From Mycosphaerella arachidis (Eukaryota > Ascomycota > Dothideomycetes > Mycosphaerellales > Mycosphaerellaceae): DNA of 64,000 nucleotides. A model generated the notes under the pieces. That model was not told where the DNA came from, did not search any database, and worked only from the letters and a program-made list of their open reading frames with translations. The position numbers were made by a program, and so were the translations under genes. Location: positions 522,588-586,587 of the forward strand of contig LIHB01000005.1 in the NCBI GenBank assembly GCA_001297265.1, in the 5' to 3' direction. Shown here one piece after another: positions 28,827 through 38,995 of the stretch. The number at the start of each line of letters is the position of its first letter. Position 1 is the stretch's first letter.

Positions 28827-29669
28827 ATGACTATCCGCGAAACACCACCGCAATTGTTCTTTGATCAACTTGACCTGACCATCGACGATGTTCAAGTCTG
28901 CCTGGCGACGATGCGGAGCACCGCCAGGGAACCAAATACACCTCCAATCCTTTTCCTACACGGTTTCGGGTCAACCAAAGAAGATTACGCGGATGCGATA
29001 CACCACCGAGACTTGCAACACCATTCGATCTTAGCGTACGATGCCCCTGGGACTGGCGACACATACTGCAGTGCTCTCACCAAGATTACCATTCCGTTCT
29101 TGGTCAAGACAGCGCGAAAGTTCTTGCTGAGCCTCAACGTGGAAACATTCTTCATTGCAGGCCATTCCATGGGAGGTCTGACTGCCCTGCAGCTTGCCAA
29201 CGAGGAGCGGGATCGTGTCCTTGGATTCGTCAACATTGAAGGCAACGTGAGCCCGGAAGACTGCTTCCTGAGCCGACAGGTCATACTCTATGCCAATCCA
29301 GACCCGAAGGCGTTCTTCCAGGACTTCATCGATCGCGCAAGATACTCTACCCAGCGAAGCAGTGCTTTATACGCGGCAAGTCTCCGCTTCAAGGTTCGTC
29401 CGGAGGCAGTGCGCAGCATCTTCGAGTCGATGGTGGAGCTTTCAGATAAGACAGATCTGATGTCGATGTTTTTGGGTCTGCCATGCCCACGAATGTTCAT
29501 GTTTGGAGAGCAGAATGCAAGCCTTTCATATTTGGTAAGGCTGGCTGGAGAAGGCGTAAAATTGTCCAGTATATCGAGCTCAGGTCACTGGCCCATGTAT
29601 TCAAACCCCACCGCAATGTGGAACGACATTGCTTCATTTCATAAGTCAATAGTCGCTGGCCATCCATGA
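28827..29669 (+). CDS. Alpha/beta hydrolase
   Basis: Intronless, 280 residues from the ATG at 28827; an in-frame ATG at 28767 would add 20 residues. Typical alpha/beta-hydrolase order: ILFLHGFGSTKEDY (oxyanion-hole HG), SILAYDAPGTGDT, nucleophile elbow AGHSMGGLTAL (Ser), and C-terminal SISSSGHWPMYSNP with the catalytic His. No signal peptide. It resembles esterase/epoxide-hydrolase-like cytosolic enzymes; the substrate is not readable. It begins about 165 bp after the transposon's inferred right end, so its native promoter was probably displaced or replaced, yet the frame is intact. The next locus downstream is a pseudogene, so it sits in a decaying neighbourhood. Confidence 0.75.
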   Translation: MTIRETPPQLFFDQLDLTIDDVQVCLATMRSTAREPNTPPILFLHGFGSTKEDYADAIHHRDLQHHSILAYDAPGTGDTYCSALTKITIPFLVKTARKFLLSLNVETFFIAGHSMGGLTALQLANEERDRVLGFVNIEGNVSPEDCFLSRQVILYANPDPKAFFQDFIDRARYSTQRSSALYAASLRFKVRPEAVRSIFESMVELSDKTDLMSMFLGLPCPRMFMFGEQNASLSYLVRLAGEGVKLSSISSSGHWPMYSNPTAMWNDIASFHKSIVAGHP

Positions 29670-30427
29670 CAATACTCGGAGCACGAATGTTGGCGCTGGA
29701 CTGCACAACGACCAGCCACTGTAGCATCAACATTGGACTACTCCATGAGATGTGGACGGGTTGTCGTTGTTCGACGCTGTTCGTTCTCCGCCGCTCTCCA
29801 CACGGAGGAACAGACTCAGTCAGAGGATGTTCACACCCAAGCCATCAAAAAGCTTGCAGCTTACAGACGATCGCGCAAGGGTCGATTGACATCAATGGAA
29901 ATAGCTATCTGCGAAAAGCGCGATGCAATCGTGATCAAGACGGGGTGATCTGCAGCAGGGTTGCATCGTCCTGTTTACGAGCGAGGGCATCGGAATACGA
30001 CACATGTAGACTTTCGACCAACTTTTTCACTTCCTCCGGCAACTTCGTCCTACGCTACACTCGCAACCGCTTGATTTTTCTCAAGCATCAATGGCCAATC
30101 CCAAATCCGACGCTCTCGGATGGTGTCTCCACCTATATTGGCCTTGTCATCGGGTAGCTGATCGACGTTGCGACCATATCGGCCTTTGAAGACGTGGTCA
30201 TCCCTGGTTCTGGGAGCATCAAACAACACGAAGAACGCAGCGCGAACGCAGGTCCACGGTCGCTCTTGAGAAAATTTGCTTGGTCATTGAATGAACGAGT
30301 CATCGGGATGAGATGCTGCTGTTATAACGCAGTTTCACTCGGCGCAGGGCTGGTTAATATATGAGAAAATGTAGTAACCGTCGCGAAGACTGCATGTACC
30401 GTCCGGGCTCGCTACACTCGATCGATC
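29670..30427. other. Intergenic, no supportable gene
   Basis: About 760 bp. A TATA-like AATATATGAG lies near 30356, about 70 bp before the ferric reductase relic, presumably its old promoter. The ORF of 163 codons starting at 29666 has no protein-like features. Confidence 0.45.
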
Positions 30428-32330
30428 ATGCGGGCGCCACCAACATCTATCAGTCACAAGTTGTCCTACCTTGTTGCTCCTACATTATTGCTCTCTTGCG
30501 CTGGCCTTACCATTGGACTCACGTACGCTCCCTGTGACAGCTAGTACTGCGTGAAGGACTTCTTCCCGTACCACACTCGCATCGACATCGCGCTATTTCA
30601 CAGCTTACTCGCAGTGATAGGCTTATCACTTACTGCTCGGACATGGTCGCTTCCAATACAAAGACTCTCACAATTGCACATCTCAGAAAAGCATGTACCA
30701 TTGGCTGGCAAGCCACTCTCCGTGGGAGCCTCCATCCTCGGCTTTCTGATAGTAGGGGCAATAGTCGGGAGTACTGGATAAAAGTATCAGGTGCAACGCA
30801 AGTTCTGCTTTGATCGTGGAGCAATGGTCGATTGGACTGAACATATGTTTCGACTTGCCTGGTGTGCGATCATGGGGCATTGGTGTGACATCTAGGTAGG
30901 GCTTGTTGTTATCCCAGTGGGCAGAAATAGTATACTGGGAAGGATGTTCAGCATCTCATCGACTTTGCTACTGGTGCACAAGCTGCTGGGCTATGGTTTT
31001 TTCGTATTTTGCCATCATCCAGGGACTGTTTTTCTTCGTAAGTTACTGGCCATTGCCACAGGTCGACAGACATGAACCCAGTCGTGACTCAATGTGTATT
31101 CCAAAACATCGTGTGAGGTGCAGGGCCATTCCCAGACGGACAATCCGGCATACAGTTGGGAAGGGACCGACAAAATGAGCTACTTCTACGCCTTCACATT
31201 GCTGATTGCGGAATGGATACTGATTCCAGGTATGAGCATCACGGGACTGCCCTTGCTCAGGAGAAAGCACTACGACACCTTCTACCTCACCCACATCATC
31301 CTAGCCTTCCTGGTGATCTGGGCACTCTGCATACACACCAGCACGGGATTCTACTTCCTACTGCCTGGCCTCATATTGTGGGTCGCCAAGTGGGCTTGGC
31401 GGACCATGAATTCTTTGTATGCCAAGAAGGAGGTTCAGGTTGACTACGCAGGCAATGATTGGTACCGCATCCGTCTGCTCTCAGGCTCCAAGAGCACTTC
31501 TGGCAAGTCAGAAAAGGCACTGGAGTCTGGTCATACTTCCGACGACAGGGAGAGGACCGTCGTTCCGTTGTCGAATCCAAGTCCATTCGTGGTATACTAC
31601 ATCAACATTGGAAAGATAAGTCGGCTCGAAGCTCATCCGTTCACTGCCGTGTACCCCACAGTATCAGACTCGGGACCAGTATCGCTATTCCAGCGAGATC
31701 CGGCGAAGAAAAACGATAAGAAACGCGATAAGGAATGGACCTGGAGCTTGACCCACGACGCCGAAAATGCAGGGCAGAGTCTATCACTGACGGCACGTCA
31801 AAGCACATCTTCAGCTTCGAGCACCATGCTAATGCCACACAACAGGCTATGATAGAAGGGCCCTACCATCACCACGTACCAAAGATGCACGCCACCAACC
31901 ACATCCTCCTTCTGGTTGGAGGTACTGGTGTTACTGGCGCACTCTCCATCGCGAACTGGTGGACTGGTGAATACAACGGAGAGTCGCCGGCGCAAAGCTC
32001 TTTACGCTTGCTGCGGAGTACGCGAGGCCAGGCAGACTGGCAGCTGCAGGAAGCGGAAGAGCTACGACGCATAGTTAAGGAGTGTCCCAAAATGGAGCTC
32101 GTGCTTCACGACAGCAACAACATCAGGACGCATCGATCCACAGAGCGCTCTGAGTGACTTCCTTAGCCCGGTGGCCCCGGCTGAGAGGGCGCGAAGAGCC
32201 AGAAAGAAGGCGCGGCTTGGAAATATGTCTCTCGACCTGAAGGACTGATGAAGAGTGCGGGGACTGCCTGCGTGCGGCAGCAGATCTTACTGCGAAAAGC
32301 TGGAGAGCGAGTGCCACGGGCATCAGCAAC
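30428..32330 (+). pseudogene. Ferric reductase (FRE/NOX-type) pseudogene
   Basis: Reads as a ferric-chelate reductase broken in many places. One frame from the ATG at 30428 has in-frame stops at 30542 (TAG), 30779 (TAA) and 30893 (TAG). Around them lie membrane segments and the family motifs DWTEHMFRLAW, GHWCDI, IPVGRNSILGRM and LLVHKLLGYG (heme-binding His region). At a T6 run (30997-31002) the protein continues one base out of frame (YFAIIQGLFFF), then an intact-looking intron (31038-31123, GTAAGT...GTGCAG) restores the first frame. Next come YLTHIILAFLVIW and the FAD domain. Near 31770 the frame shifts again to SKHIFSFEHHA, MIEGPYH and the NAD-binding LLLVGGTGVTGALS. More shifts near 32120 and 32240 separate GRIDPQSALSDFL and GLMKSAGTACVRQQ, the normal C-terminal pieces. 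The gene once reduced Fe(III) at the plasma membrane. Confidence 0.8.
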
Positions 32331-32448
32331 TTGAGCTGGTAACTTTCTAACTTTAATGTCTGATGCGTTCTAGCGAAGCATTGATATCAACAGAGTACAG
32401 ATCATAGACTCATCATGTCGTAAAGAATTCTCTTGCATGAATAATATC

Positions 32449-35340
32449 TCATGGTTTTCGTCTCGCACTCCATCCCTGCATACTTCTTCTGACGCCCAGT
32501 GTCTTGCGCTGTGGCCCAGAGGCTGTCGCCATTGACGTGGTGTGAAATGTCGAAGCTGGCCTGAATGATGTCGAAGACGCTTGCTGAGTCTCGTTCTGTT
32601 CGTCCCCATGCGTCTTCGAACACTGTTCTTGGTCGTCCTCTCCTTTATGCGGCGAACTCGATAAAAACACGTATCTGCCCTCGTCGATATCGTCACTAGC
32701 CTTCGGCTGTGGTCTGGTGGACATTGGCGCTGCTCGTGGTTTATGCTGAGGAATGAGTAGCCGCGCGGTGCTTATTGTCGTGGGAGCATGCTGGTTTGCG
32801 ACATTTGGTAGCTCACGCAATGGACGTGGCGGTTCTGGCTGTTGAGCTGTCTTCGTGTCTGCTTTCGGCCTCTTGAAGAAGTTCGAGATACTGCCTTGGC
32901 CTTCATTCTGCCTTTTGCGACACGTCAAGGCTGTAGATGTGTGCTTTAGTTTGTCCTTACTCTCTTCTGCTCGCTTGTCGATTCGACTCACTTCCGCTTG
33001 CTCCATAAGCTGATCATATCTTTCGCTCACACTCGTGAAGCCTGTCCGCAGAGGCGCGGCAGGCACTGAAAAGGTTTGCTGGCTCTGCATTGTGGTCCCT
33101 GAGGCCCATGTAGCAGCTTTTGCACTGCCAAAACCAGGCAGTGTGCTAACATTTTTGTTGGAATTCCATTTTTGGGTCTCTTCAATGACCTGCTCTCCAT
33201 TGAGTGGCCAATAGTTGTCTTCGTCACGTTCCAAGATACGCTTGCTCTCTGTGATCAACGCAGTCGATGGGCATTCTCTTCGAAGAGTGACTGATAAATT
33301 GGTTACCACAGCAAGTGAGAGGCTCGGACCATGTTCTTCGAAAAATCTTCCCACTCCTGGATGTTTCAGAAAAGCAGACATCGAAGTCTCTTCTCGTTGA
33401 GTGTTCTTGATCGGACAACTGAGGTACAGCACTGCTTGTGCTCGAGTCATGCCAACGTACAGTAATCTTCGCTCTTCGTCATGGTCGTCTGCTCGTGAGT
33501 GAGGAATAGAACCATCATAGCAGGCTGGGATGAACACGACAGGCCACTCCAGGCCCTTCGAAGCGTGTATGGTAGAAATGGTGATTTGCTGCACTTGCTC
33601 GCCGTCCTCGTCCGCTTTCTTCTCAGCAGAAGCTGTCAATGCGATGTTGGCCAGGAAGACTGAGAGTACATCTTCGGATGATTCGGTCCTCTGTTCTAGG
33701 TCGTCCACGTCTGGTAGACTATCAGCTTGTCTCAGCTCTGCAAGCTTGCCAGGAGCCATGACATCTGCAGCCTGGGCCATGAGCTCTTCAACGTTGCTCC
33801 AACGGGCTTCATGAGTCTCATCAGCAGCGTGCTTCTGTTTCAAGTACGCCTGCAAGGAGATCTTATGAGTGATCACGTGGATGAGATCGACTATCGATGC
33901 TTCCTCGGGCCTCCATGATTCGACCTTTTTGCGGCCACTCAGGATAACGTTGACAAACGAATCCAAGCCCTTGCGAGCAGGCTCCGTCAGCTTGGTCTTT
34001 GGTGAACATCGACCTTGTGCGATGTCGAGAACAAGCGCCCACAAGGAGATCTCTTTTCCGCTCGCCTCCTCACGCAGCCTCTTTATGATCTCGTCCCCAA
34101 CTTTTCGTGAAGGCACGTTCATGACTCGCTCCACTGCTTCGGTATTGTGAGGGTTGTGTATGACACGGAGGTAGTCCACAATCAGTTTGACTTCCGCTCG
34201 ATCGTAGAATCTCATGCCACCCACCATTCGATATGGCATGCCAGCATTGCCGAGCGCAGTCTCAATTGCACGCGAGAGAGCGGCAGATCTTAACAAGATG
34301 GCAAAATCGCTTGGCTGAATCATATTGCCAGATGATGCCTGAATTCGCTTGATCTCAGAGACCAACCATTCTGCCTCGGATGATGCAGATGGCAGCTTTC
34401 GTAGCACGGGCCTTAGTCCGAAGCTGTGTGTCGCCTGAAGCTTTTTCGGCGGCCGACCCTCATCTTGCTCAATGATGTTCTGCGCAGCATGTAGGATAGC
34501 ACCAGATGAGCGGTAATTCTCCTCGAGGTTGATCGTGAGCGTGTCTGGCCAACCCTTCTTCATCCTTGACAGATTCTTGATCTCGGCTGCCCTGAAGCCG
34601 TAAATACTTTGATCCGGATCACCAACGACAGTGATGACGTTACGGTACTGAGCAAACAGAGTCATCAGATCGTACTGAATATTATTGGTGTCCTGGAACT
34701 CATCGATGAGGACTGCTTCCACGTTCGACACACATTGCGGGTGTGTCTTCAGTAGGAAGTGACAACGAAGTAGGATGTCATCATAGTCAAGGAGATTTGA
34801 AGCTGCCAGCGCAGCCTCGTACTCGTCGAACAGCCGCTGGAACTCTTGCTGTTCAATGCCCTTCGCGCCCTTGCCAGACTTCGGGTCGTCGTCGCTCCGC
34901 ACCTTTCGTGATGATATCCTGCCTAGAGCTTGACCAGGCTCCATAGAGACACCGAGCTTCTTGACTAGCCTCTTCAAGATGGCCTTACTGTCGGCTGAGT
35001 CGGCAATGCCAAAGTTTTTGGCGAGTCCAATGTGTTGGCCATAGCGCTTCAGATACCGCAACGCCACCGAGTGAAAGGTGCCAAGCTGTAGCTGCTTCGA
35101 GAGCTCTTCACCGACAAAGCTCTTGATGCGCTCTTTCATCTCGTTTGCCGCCTTGACGGTGAATGTGCACACGATGATGTTCCATGGTCTCAACTGGCGA
35201 CGCGCGACCAGATACGCGACGCGTGCTGTGAGGGTCTTGGTCTTGCCGGAGCCTGGCGGCGCCAGAACTTGCAAGACAGCGGCATCAGAAGCTACGGCGG
35301 ACCTCTGTGCTTCATTGAGGCCCTGCAAAATGTTTTCCAT
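32449..35340 (-). CDS. srs2: Srs2-type UvrD/PcrA-family DNA helicase
   Basis: Intronless minus-strand gene, 963 residues. A 3'-5' superfamily 1 helicase that strips Rad51 from ssDNA and limits recombination. Motifs in order: Q-motif GLNEAQRSAV; Walker A APPGSGKTKTL; Ia (CTFTVKAANEM); GTFHSVALRYL; Walker B IDEFQDTNNIQ; motif III VVGDPDQSIYGFR; motif IV LEENYRSSGAIL; motif V TIHASKGLEWPVVF; motif VI LLYVGMTRAQAVLYL. After ~720 the tail is disordered and Lys/Ser-rich, as in Srs2, where it binds Rad51 and PCNA-SUMO. It has NFFKRPK (resembling a PIP-like FF stretch) and ends with RKTLGVRRSMQGWSARRKP, a conserved-looking basic tail. The start at 35340 directly precedes the Q-motif. Confidence 0.93.
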   Translation of the reverse strand: MENILQGLNEAQRSAVASDAAVLQVLAPPGSGKTKTLTARVAYLVARRQLRPWNIIVCTFTVKAANEMKERIKSFVGEELSKQLQLGTFHSVALRYLKRYGQHIGLAKNFGIADSADSKAILKRLVKKLGVSMEPGQALGRISSRKVRSDDDPKSGKGAKGIEQQEFQRLFDEYEAALAASNLLDYDDILLRCHFLLKTHPQCVSNVEAVLIDEFQDTNNIQYDLMTLFAQYRNVITVVGDPDQSIYGFRAAEIKNLSRMKKGWPDTLTINLEENYRSSGAILHAAQNIIEQDEGRPPKKLQATHSFGLRPVLRKLPSASSEAEWLVSEIKRIQASSGNMIQPSDFAILLRSAALSRAIETALGNAGMPYRMVGGMRFYDRAEVKLIVDYLRVIHNPHNTEAVERVMNVPSRKVGDEIIKRLREEASGKEISLWALVLDIAQGRCSPKTKLTEPARKGLDSFVNVILSGRKKVESWRPEEASIVDLIHVITHKISLQAYLKQKHAADETHEARWSNVEELMAQAADVMAPGKLAELRQADSLPDVDDLEQRTESSEDVLSVFLANIALTASAEKKADEDGEQVQQITISTIHASKGLEWPVVFIPACYDGSIPHSRADDHDEERRLLYVGMTRAQAVLYLSCPIKNTQREETSMSAFLKHPGVGRFFEEHGPSLSLAVVTNLSVTLRRECPSTALITESKRILERDEDNYWPLNGEQVIEETQKWNSNKNVSTLPGFGSAKAATWASGTTMQSQQTFSVPAAPLRTGFTSVSERYDQLMEQAEVSRIDKRAEESKDKLKHTSTALTCRKRQNEGQGSISNFFKRPKADTKTAQQPEPPRPLRELPNVANQHAPTTISTARLLIPQHKPRAAPMSTRPQPKASDDIDEGRYVFLSSSPHKGEDDQEQCSKTHGDEQNETQQASSTSFRPASTFHTTSMATASGPQRKTLGVRRSMQGWSARRKP

Positions 35341-35521
35341 GGCATTGGGTTGTCGTCGTGTTGTGCATGTTACGTTGAGATAGAAGACGCGCTAATGAAG
35401 AGAAAGCGCGCGATCTCGTGATCTTGAATCTGGCCCGCCAACCTTCATCCTTGGATGTTACCATCTGACTTGCACTACTGTCGTCTATACGTCTGCGACC
35501 AGCGCGCCAAGCTTCGGGAAC

Positions 35522-35999
35522 ATGCCTTCATCCGACTACAGCAACGCAGTCGGTGGAGGCTTGAAGCTGAAAGGTAGCGGTGGTGTCGATAAGAAGAAGA
35601 AGAAAAAGAAGTCGAAGAAAGAGAGTGAAGAAGACGGCGGCTCCAAGCAAGAGAAGACAAGCGACACCAACAATGCGCAGACCGCACTGCAAAAGGCACT
35701 AGCAGACGAGGAAGAAGGACAGGGGAATGGCAAAGCAGCGGATGCGGACGTGAAAGAGTATGGAAAGACCGAGGCGCAACGCAGATTCGAGGAAAGGCGG
35801 AAGAAGAGGGTATGTATACCTTGCCTTGAAGAGACATAAATGTCTGTATCTTTGGCAATGTCTCTAAGAATGTATACAGCTCGATGAACGGCTGCAAAAG
35901 GAAGGAGTCAAGACCCACAAAGAGCGCGTGGAACAGCTTAACAAGTACCTTTCGACACTTTCCGAGCATAACGATATGCCCCGAATCGGACCTGGCTAA
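35522..35999 (+). CDS. FAM32A homologue (DUF1754)
   Basis: Two exons, 35522-35809 and 35880-35999, with a 70-nt intron (GTATGT...ACAG). The 408-nt CDS gives 135 residues. A poly-Lys run (KKKKKKKSKKE) near residue 25, then a Lys/Glu-rich middle, and the C-terminal family signature across the splice junction: TEAQRRFEERRKKR joined to LDERLQKEGVKTHKERVEQL and ending HNDMPRIGPG. FAM32A is a small nuclear protein of the catalytic spliceosome in animals; the tail that reaches the active centre is the conserved part and is complete here. It is divergent from the helicase gene, with about 180 bp between starts, suggesting a shared bidirectional promoter. Confidence 0.9.
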
Positions 36000-36478
36000 G
36001 ACCGGCTGGAGCCAAACAGTAGATATACGGTCAAGATGAAGACGAGTGTCGACGACGATCTGCCCATCGGTCGTCAAGACTTCCAGATCCGGAGCACGCG
36101 AGCACGAGCAGCGTCAATCAAAATGCCGTTGGAAGGACAATCAGAGCATGCGGTCGAGAACCTGGATCAGAGGAAGGAGCACCACAGAAGCCAGCAATAC
36201 CGCTTATACGAAGCTGTGTTACTAAGCCTCTCCATTTGGCTCGCCACCAGCAAATTAGCAGGCAACCCATTACGCTCAGATCCGCTGGAAACCCATTGCT
36301 CATCCGTCTCACCCGGACTTTCTAAAACCGGAGCGATTGAAATGAATCTCTCCCTCCGAATGTATCCATCACCATTGAAAGCAAGTGGCATTGCTGTACC
36401 ACGTCGAGATATCCTTCTCTGCACCAATCGCCTTCCATCTCACCGGGTCAGGTAACCTGGTCAGCCACGAATCCACAC
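36000..36478. other. Intergenic between convergent genes
   Basis: About 480 bp of 3' flanks. Overlapping short ORFs on both strands lack protein-like sequence. Confidence 0.45.
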
Positions 36479-37839
36479 CTAGTCCGATCTGACACTATAA
36501 GTACGGTCGACATGGATTCCGTGGTTACCTTTCTGCAGCTCGAGGTCGATGCTGTCTCGGCTTGTGGTGGCCTTGTGGCCCATACCGGCCTTCTTAGAGC
36601 TCGGACTGGCGCCGGAAAAGCTTTCGGCACGCTCATCGACGAGAGTGCCATCTGTGGTGCTATTTGAGGTCAAGTGTCCCTTCTCGTTCGTGTAGTTGTT
36701 GCTGCTGCCAGCAGTCATCGATTTGCGGAGGTTCTGCTTGCGCCACTGATAAGGCGCGGCTATGTTGATGTTCTTGGTTGTGTTTGTTGAAGCCCAGATC
36801 GCCGACAGTGGAAGGAAGACGGCCACCAAGAGCGGCATGACAGAGTAGATCTGCGAGCGACGAAGGTAGAAGAAGGAGATGATGCCGAAGAGAGCTGGCG
36901 AAGGGGTGTTAGCGCACAACTTTGTTGTGATCAATGAAGCGGAAAGCGAACGTACCTGGCATGAGCAAGGTCTGGCATCCCATCACCTAAGGTAAGGTAG
37001 GTCAGCGAAAATGTCTCACAAAGAAGGGCAGAAGCCATGCGCTCTGAGCGTGTCTCAGATGTTGCACTATGGCTACTGTTCCTGTGCTCACTCACAAATA
37101 TTATCTGCATCGGACCGAATTGCTTCATGCCCATCTTGCGGCGCTGGTAGATGGCGTAGCCGAGCTTGGCGCAGAAGGCTGAGCTGAAAATCAGGATGCT
37201 GCAGAGGACGCAAATCGTGCTGCCGGACTGGACTTTGTTGAGCGAGGCAATTCTGTTGTCTGTGGTTCCTTCCGGAGTCATGGTCCACATGATGTTCAAC
37301 ACTGCCAAGGCGAATCGTGCCGCCATTACGATGGTGACGATTGCGACGGAGCCGACAGTAAGGAAGAAGCGGTAACGTCGCTGTAGGGTGCAGCAAACGA
37401 TGCGGACCTGGAAGAGAAGGGATAGCTCTACCGCTGCAAGACTCAGCAGGGCCATGATCTCGGCTGCGATCGAGATGTCGAAAGCGTTGCCGACTTGGTC
37501 GTAGAGTCCGAGGCACCAGACGTAGTAGTTCATGAGCGGGCCACCAGCGGTGACGAGCATAAGGATAGCACGAATCCAGAAAGCCACCAGCGCAGCCATG
37601 TTGAGGGCGAAGACGATGCTGTGCCGCTTGTCTGCTTTGGTGAGGAGTGCCAGCAGAAGGATCAGCACGGTTGTGATTCCGAGATGGACGCCGTAAACAG
37701 CGGCCACCTCAAGAACAACTTCCTGCAGGGCGAAAATGGTGGAGATGCTGACGTTCGTGCCTGCCACGCCATCAGGATTGATGAGGGTGATGACTTGGTC
37801 GTAGGGATCGAAGGAGCCATTGTTTGGAGTGGTGTCCAT
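36479..37839 (-). CDS. ste2: Ste2-type alpha-pheromone receptor (GPCR)
   Basis: Three exons on the minus strand: 37839-37096, 36986-36956 (31 nt micro-exon), 36894-36479. Introns are 109 nt and 61 nt. Sum 1191 nt, giving 396 residues. Fungal class D GPCR that binds the secreted alpha-type pheromone at the cell surface and signals through the mating MAP-kinase path. N-terminal signature DPYDQVITLINPDG, then seven hydrophobic segments, including HLGITTVLILLLALL, FALNMAALVAFWIRAILML, AAEIMALLSLAAVELSLL and VGSVAIVTIVMAARFA. The micro-exon restores QIIFVMGCQTLLMPALFGI, the conserved TM6 core with the key Pro. The tail (SMTAGSSNNYTNEKGH onward) is Ser/Thr-rich, suited to phosphorylation. The frame is open upstream of 37839, but the chosen ATG gives the usual short extracellular N-terminus. 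Confidence 0.92.
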
Positions 37840-38995
37840 CGTGGGCAGCGTTCGCTGTTGGTGCGATTGATTGCTGCTGTGGTGTTGTCGTGGTGTTGTC
37901 GCTGCAGTTTGCGACTGCGAGAGGCTCTGCTGAAAGAAGAGGATAAAGAGTGCGCGGTCAAGAAGTTGATATAGTGTGTCTCGGTTCGGAGAAGCTGTTC
38001 GAAGGTGCTTGGAGGAAGAAGAGTTGGGAAGCGTCGCGATGGTGGAAAAGACGAGCTTCTTGTAGGGGAGCAGAGACAATTACTGCTGAACACCTGAAGA
38101 GATATTGTTCGGGAGGCACGCTTAACAATACTAAGACGTGGGCGATTGTGAAGCAGGTCGCCGAAGCCACGTGGAGGAGAATAGACGTGCCAAGTATTGT
38201 TGGCGCGGATGTGGTGATGGAAGATTGAGATGTAGGAGACGGGGGTGAAAGTGGGCATGCGCAGAGGCAGTGGCTTCTTTCATCGCTCCTGCCCAAAACA
38301 GTGCGCATAGGCGTATCCTGGTCAACTGGACTCAGCGCAAGATTCACGTTGCAAGGTACACTGTTTCAACGACGCCACGACGAAGCACCCGCAATACGAC
38401 TACAGATCGCTGTGATTGGCGATATGGTGAAGTCGAGGCTCCATGTCGTGGCTGCTTGTCTTAGCTGGGTGAGGGAAGAACAATACCAAAGCGCTTGGGC
38501 CAGCCGTTCGGACAGGGGTCCAATCTGATACGCTAACGGCTGCTTCACTTCGCTCTCGAGCGCCATGCTCTTCGACGATGGGACGTGCAATCCAGTGTCA
38601 AGATCTTGCTACAACTTGCTGACCATTCATGGCTGCATGGCTGCAATGCTGCAAGGCTGCCTGCGTTCTTCTGCACCGAACAAGAGGTAGCTGACCGCAG
38701 TCAACCAAAGTGTCACCTTCACGGCATATCCGTACCCAAGCAGCACTCGACGGCAGTATCGGTCGAGACGTGCTGGAGCTGGCAATGCTCTGAGGTCGAA
38801 TGGGGCTGTATTGTATTGCCGACAAGTGAACGCGAGGATATCGCGCATGTCGTGCCTTCCCTCTGGCCACAACGCTGCCTGCTGCGGCTCAACGCGCCTT
38901 GTGTCGCGAAGCGCATCTTTTCCCGGATTCCGTCCATCTCGATCCTCAACATATTCCATGCATGCGTGTGTCGCCCCTCGGCTGATTGAGCAGAT
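37840..38995. other. Intergenic, divergent promoter region
   Basis: About 1.15 kb upstream of ste2 and of the BRCT gene. Overlapping ORFs on both strands have no domain-like content. The region next to ste2 contains CA/CT-rich leader sequence. Confidence 0.45.

Noticed and set aside
29666..30157. 163-codon plus-strand ORF after the alpha/beta hydrolase
   Set aside because: Composition is unlike neighbouring genes (Cys/Arg-rich, no hydrophobic core pattern), and it overlaps other open frames.
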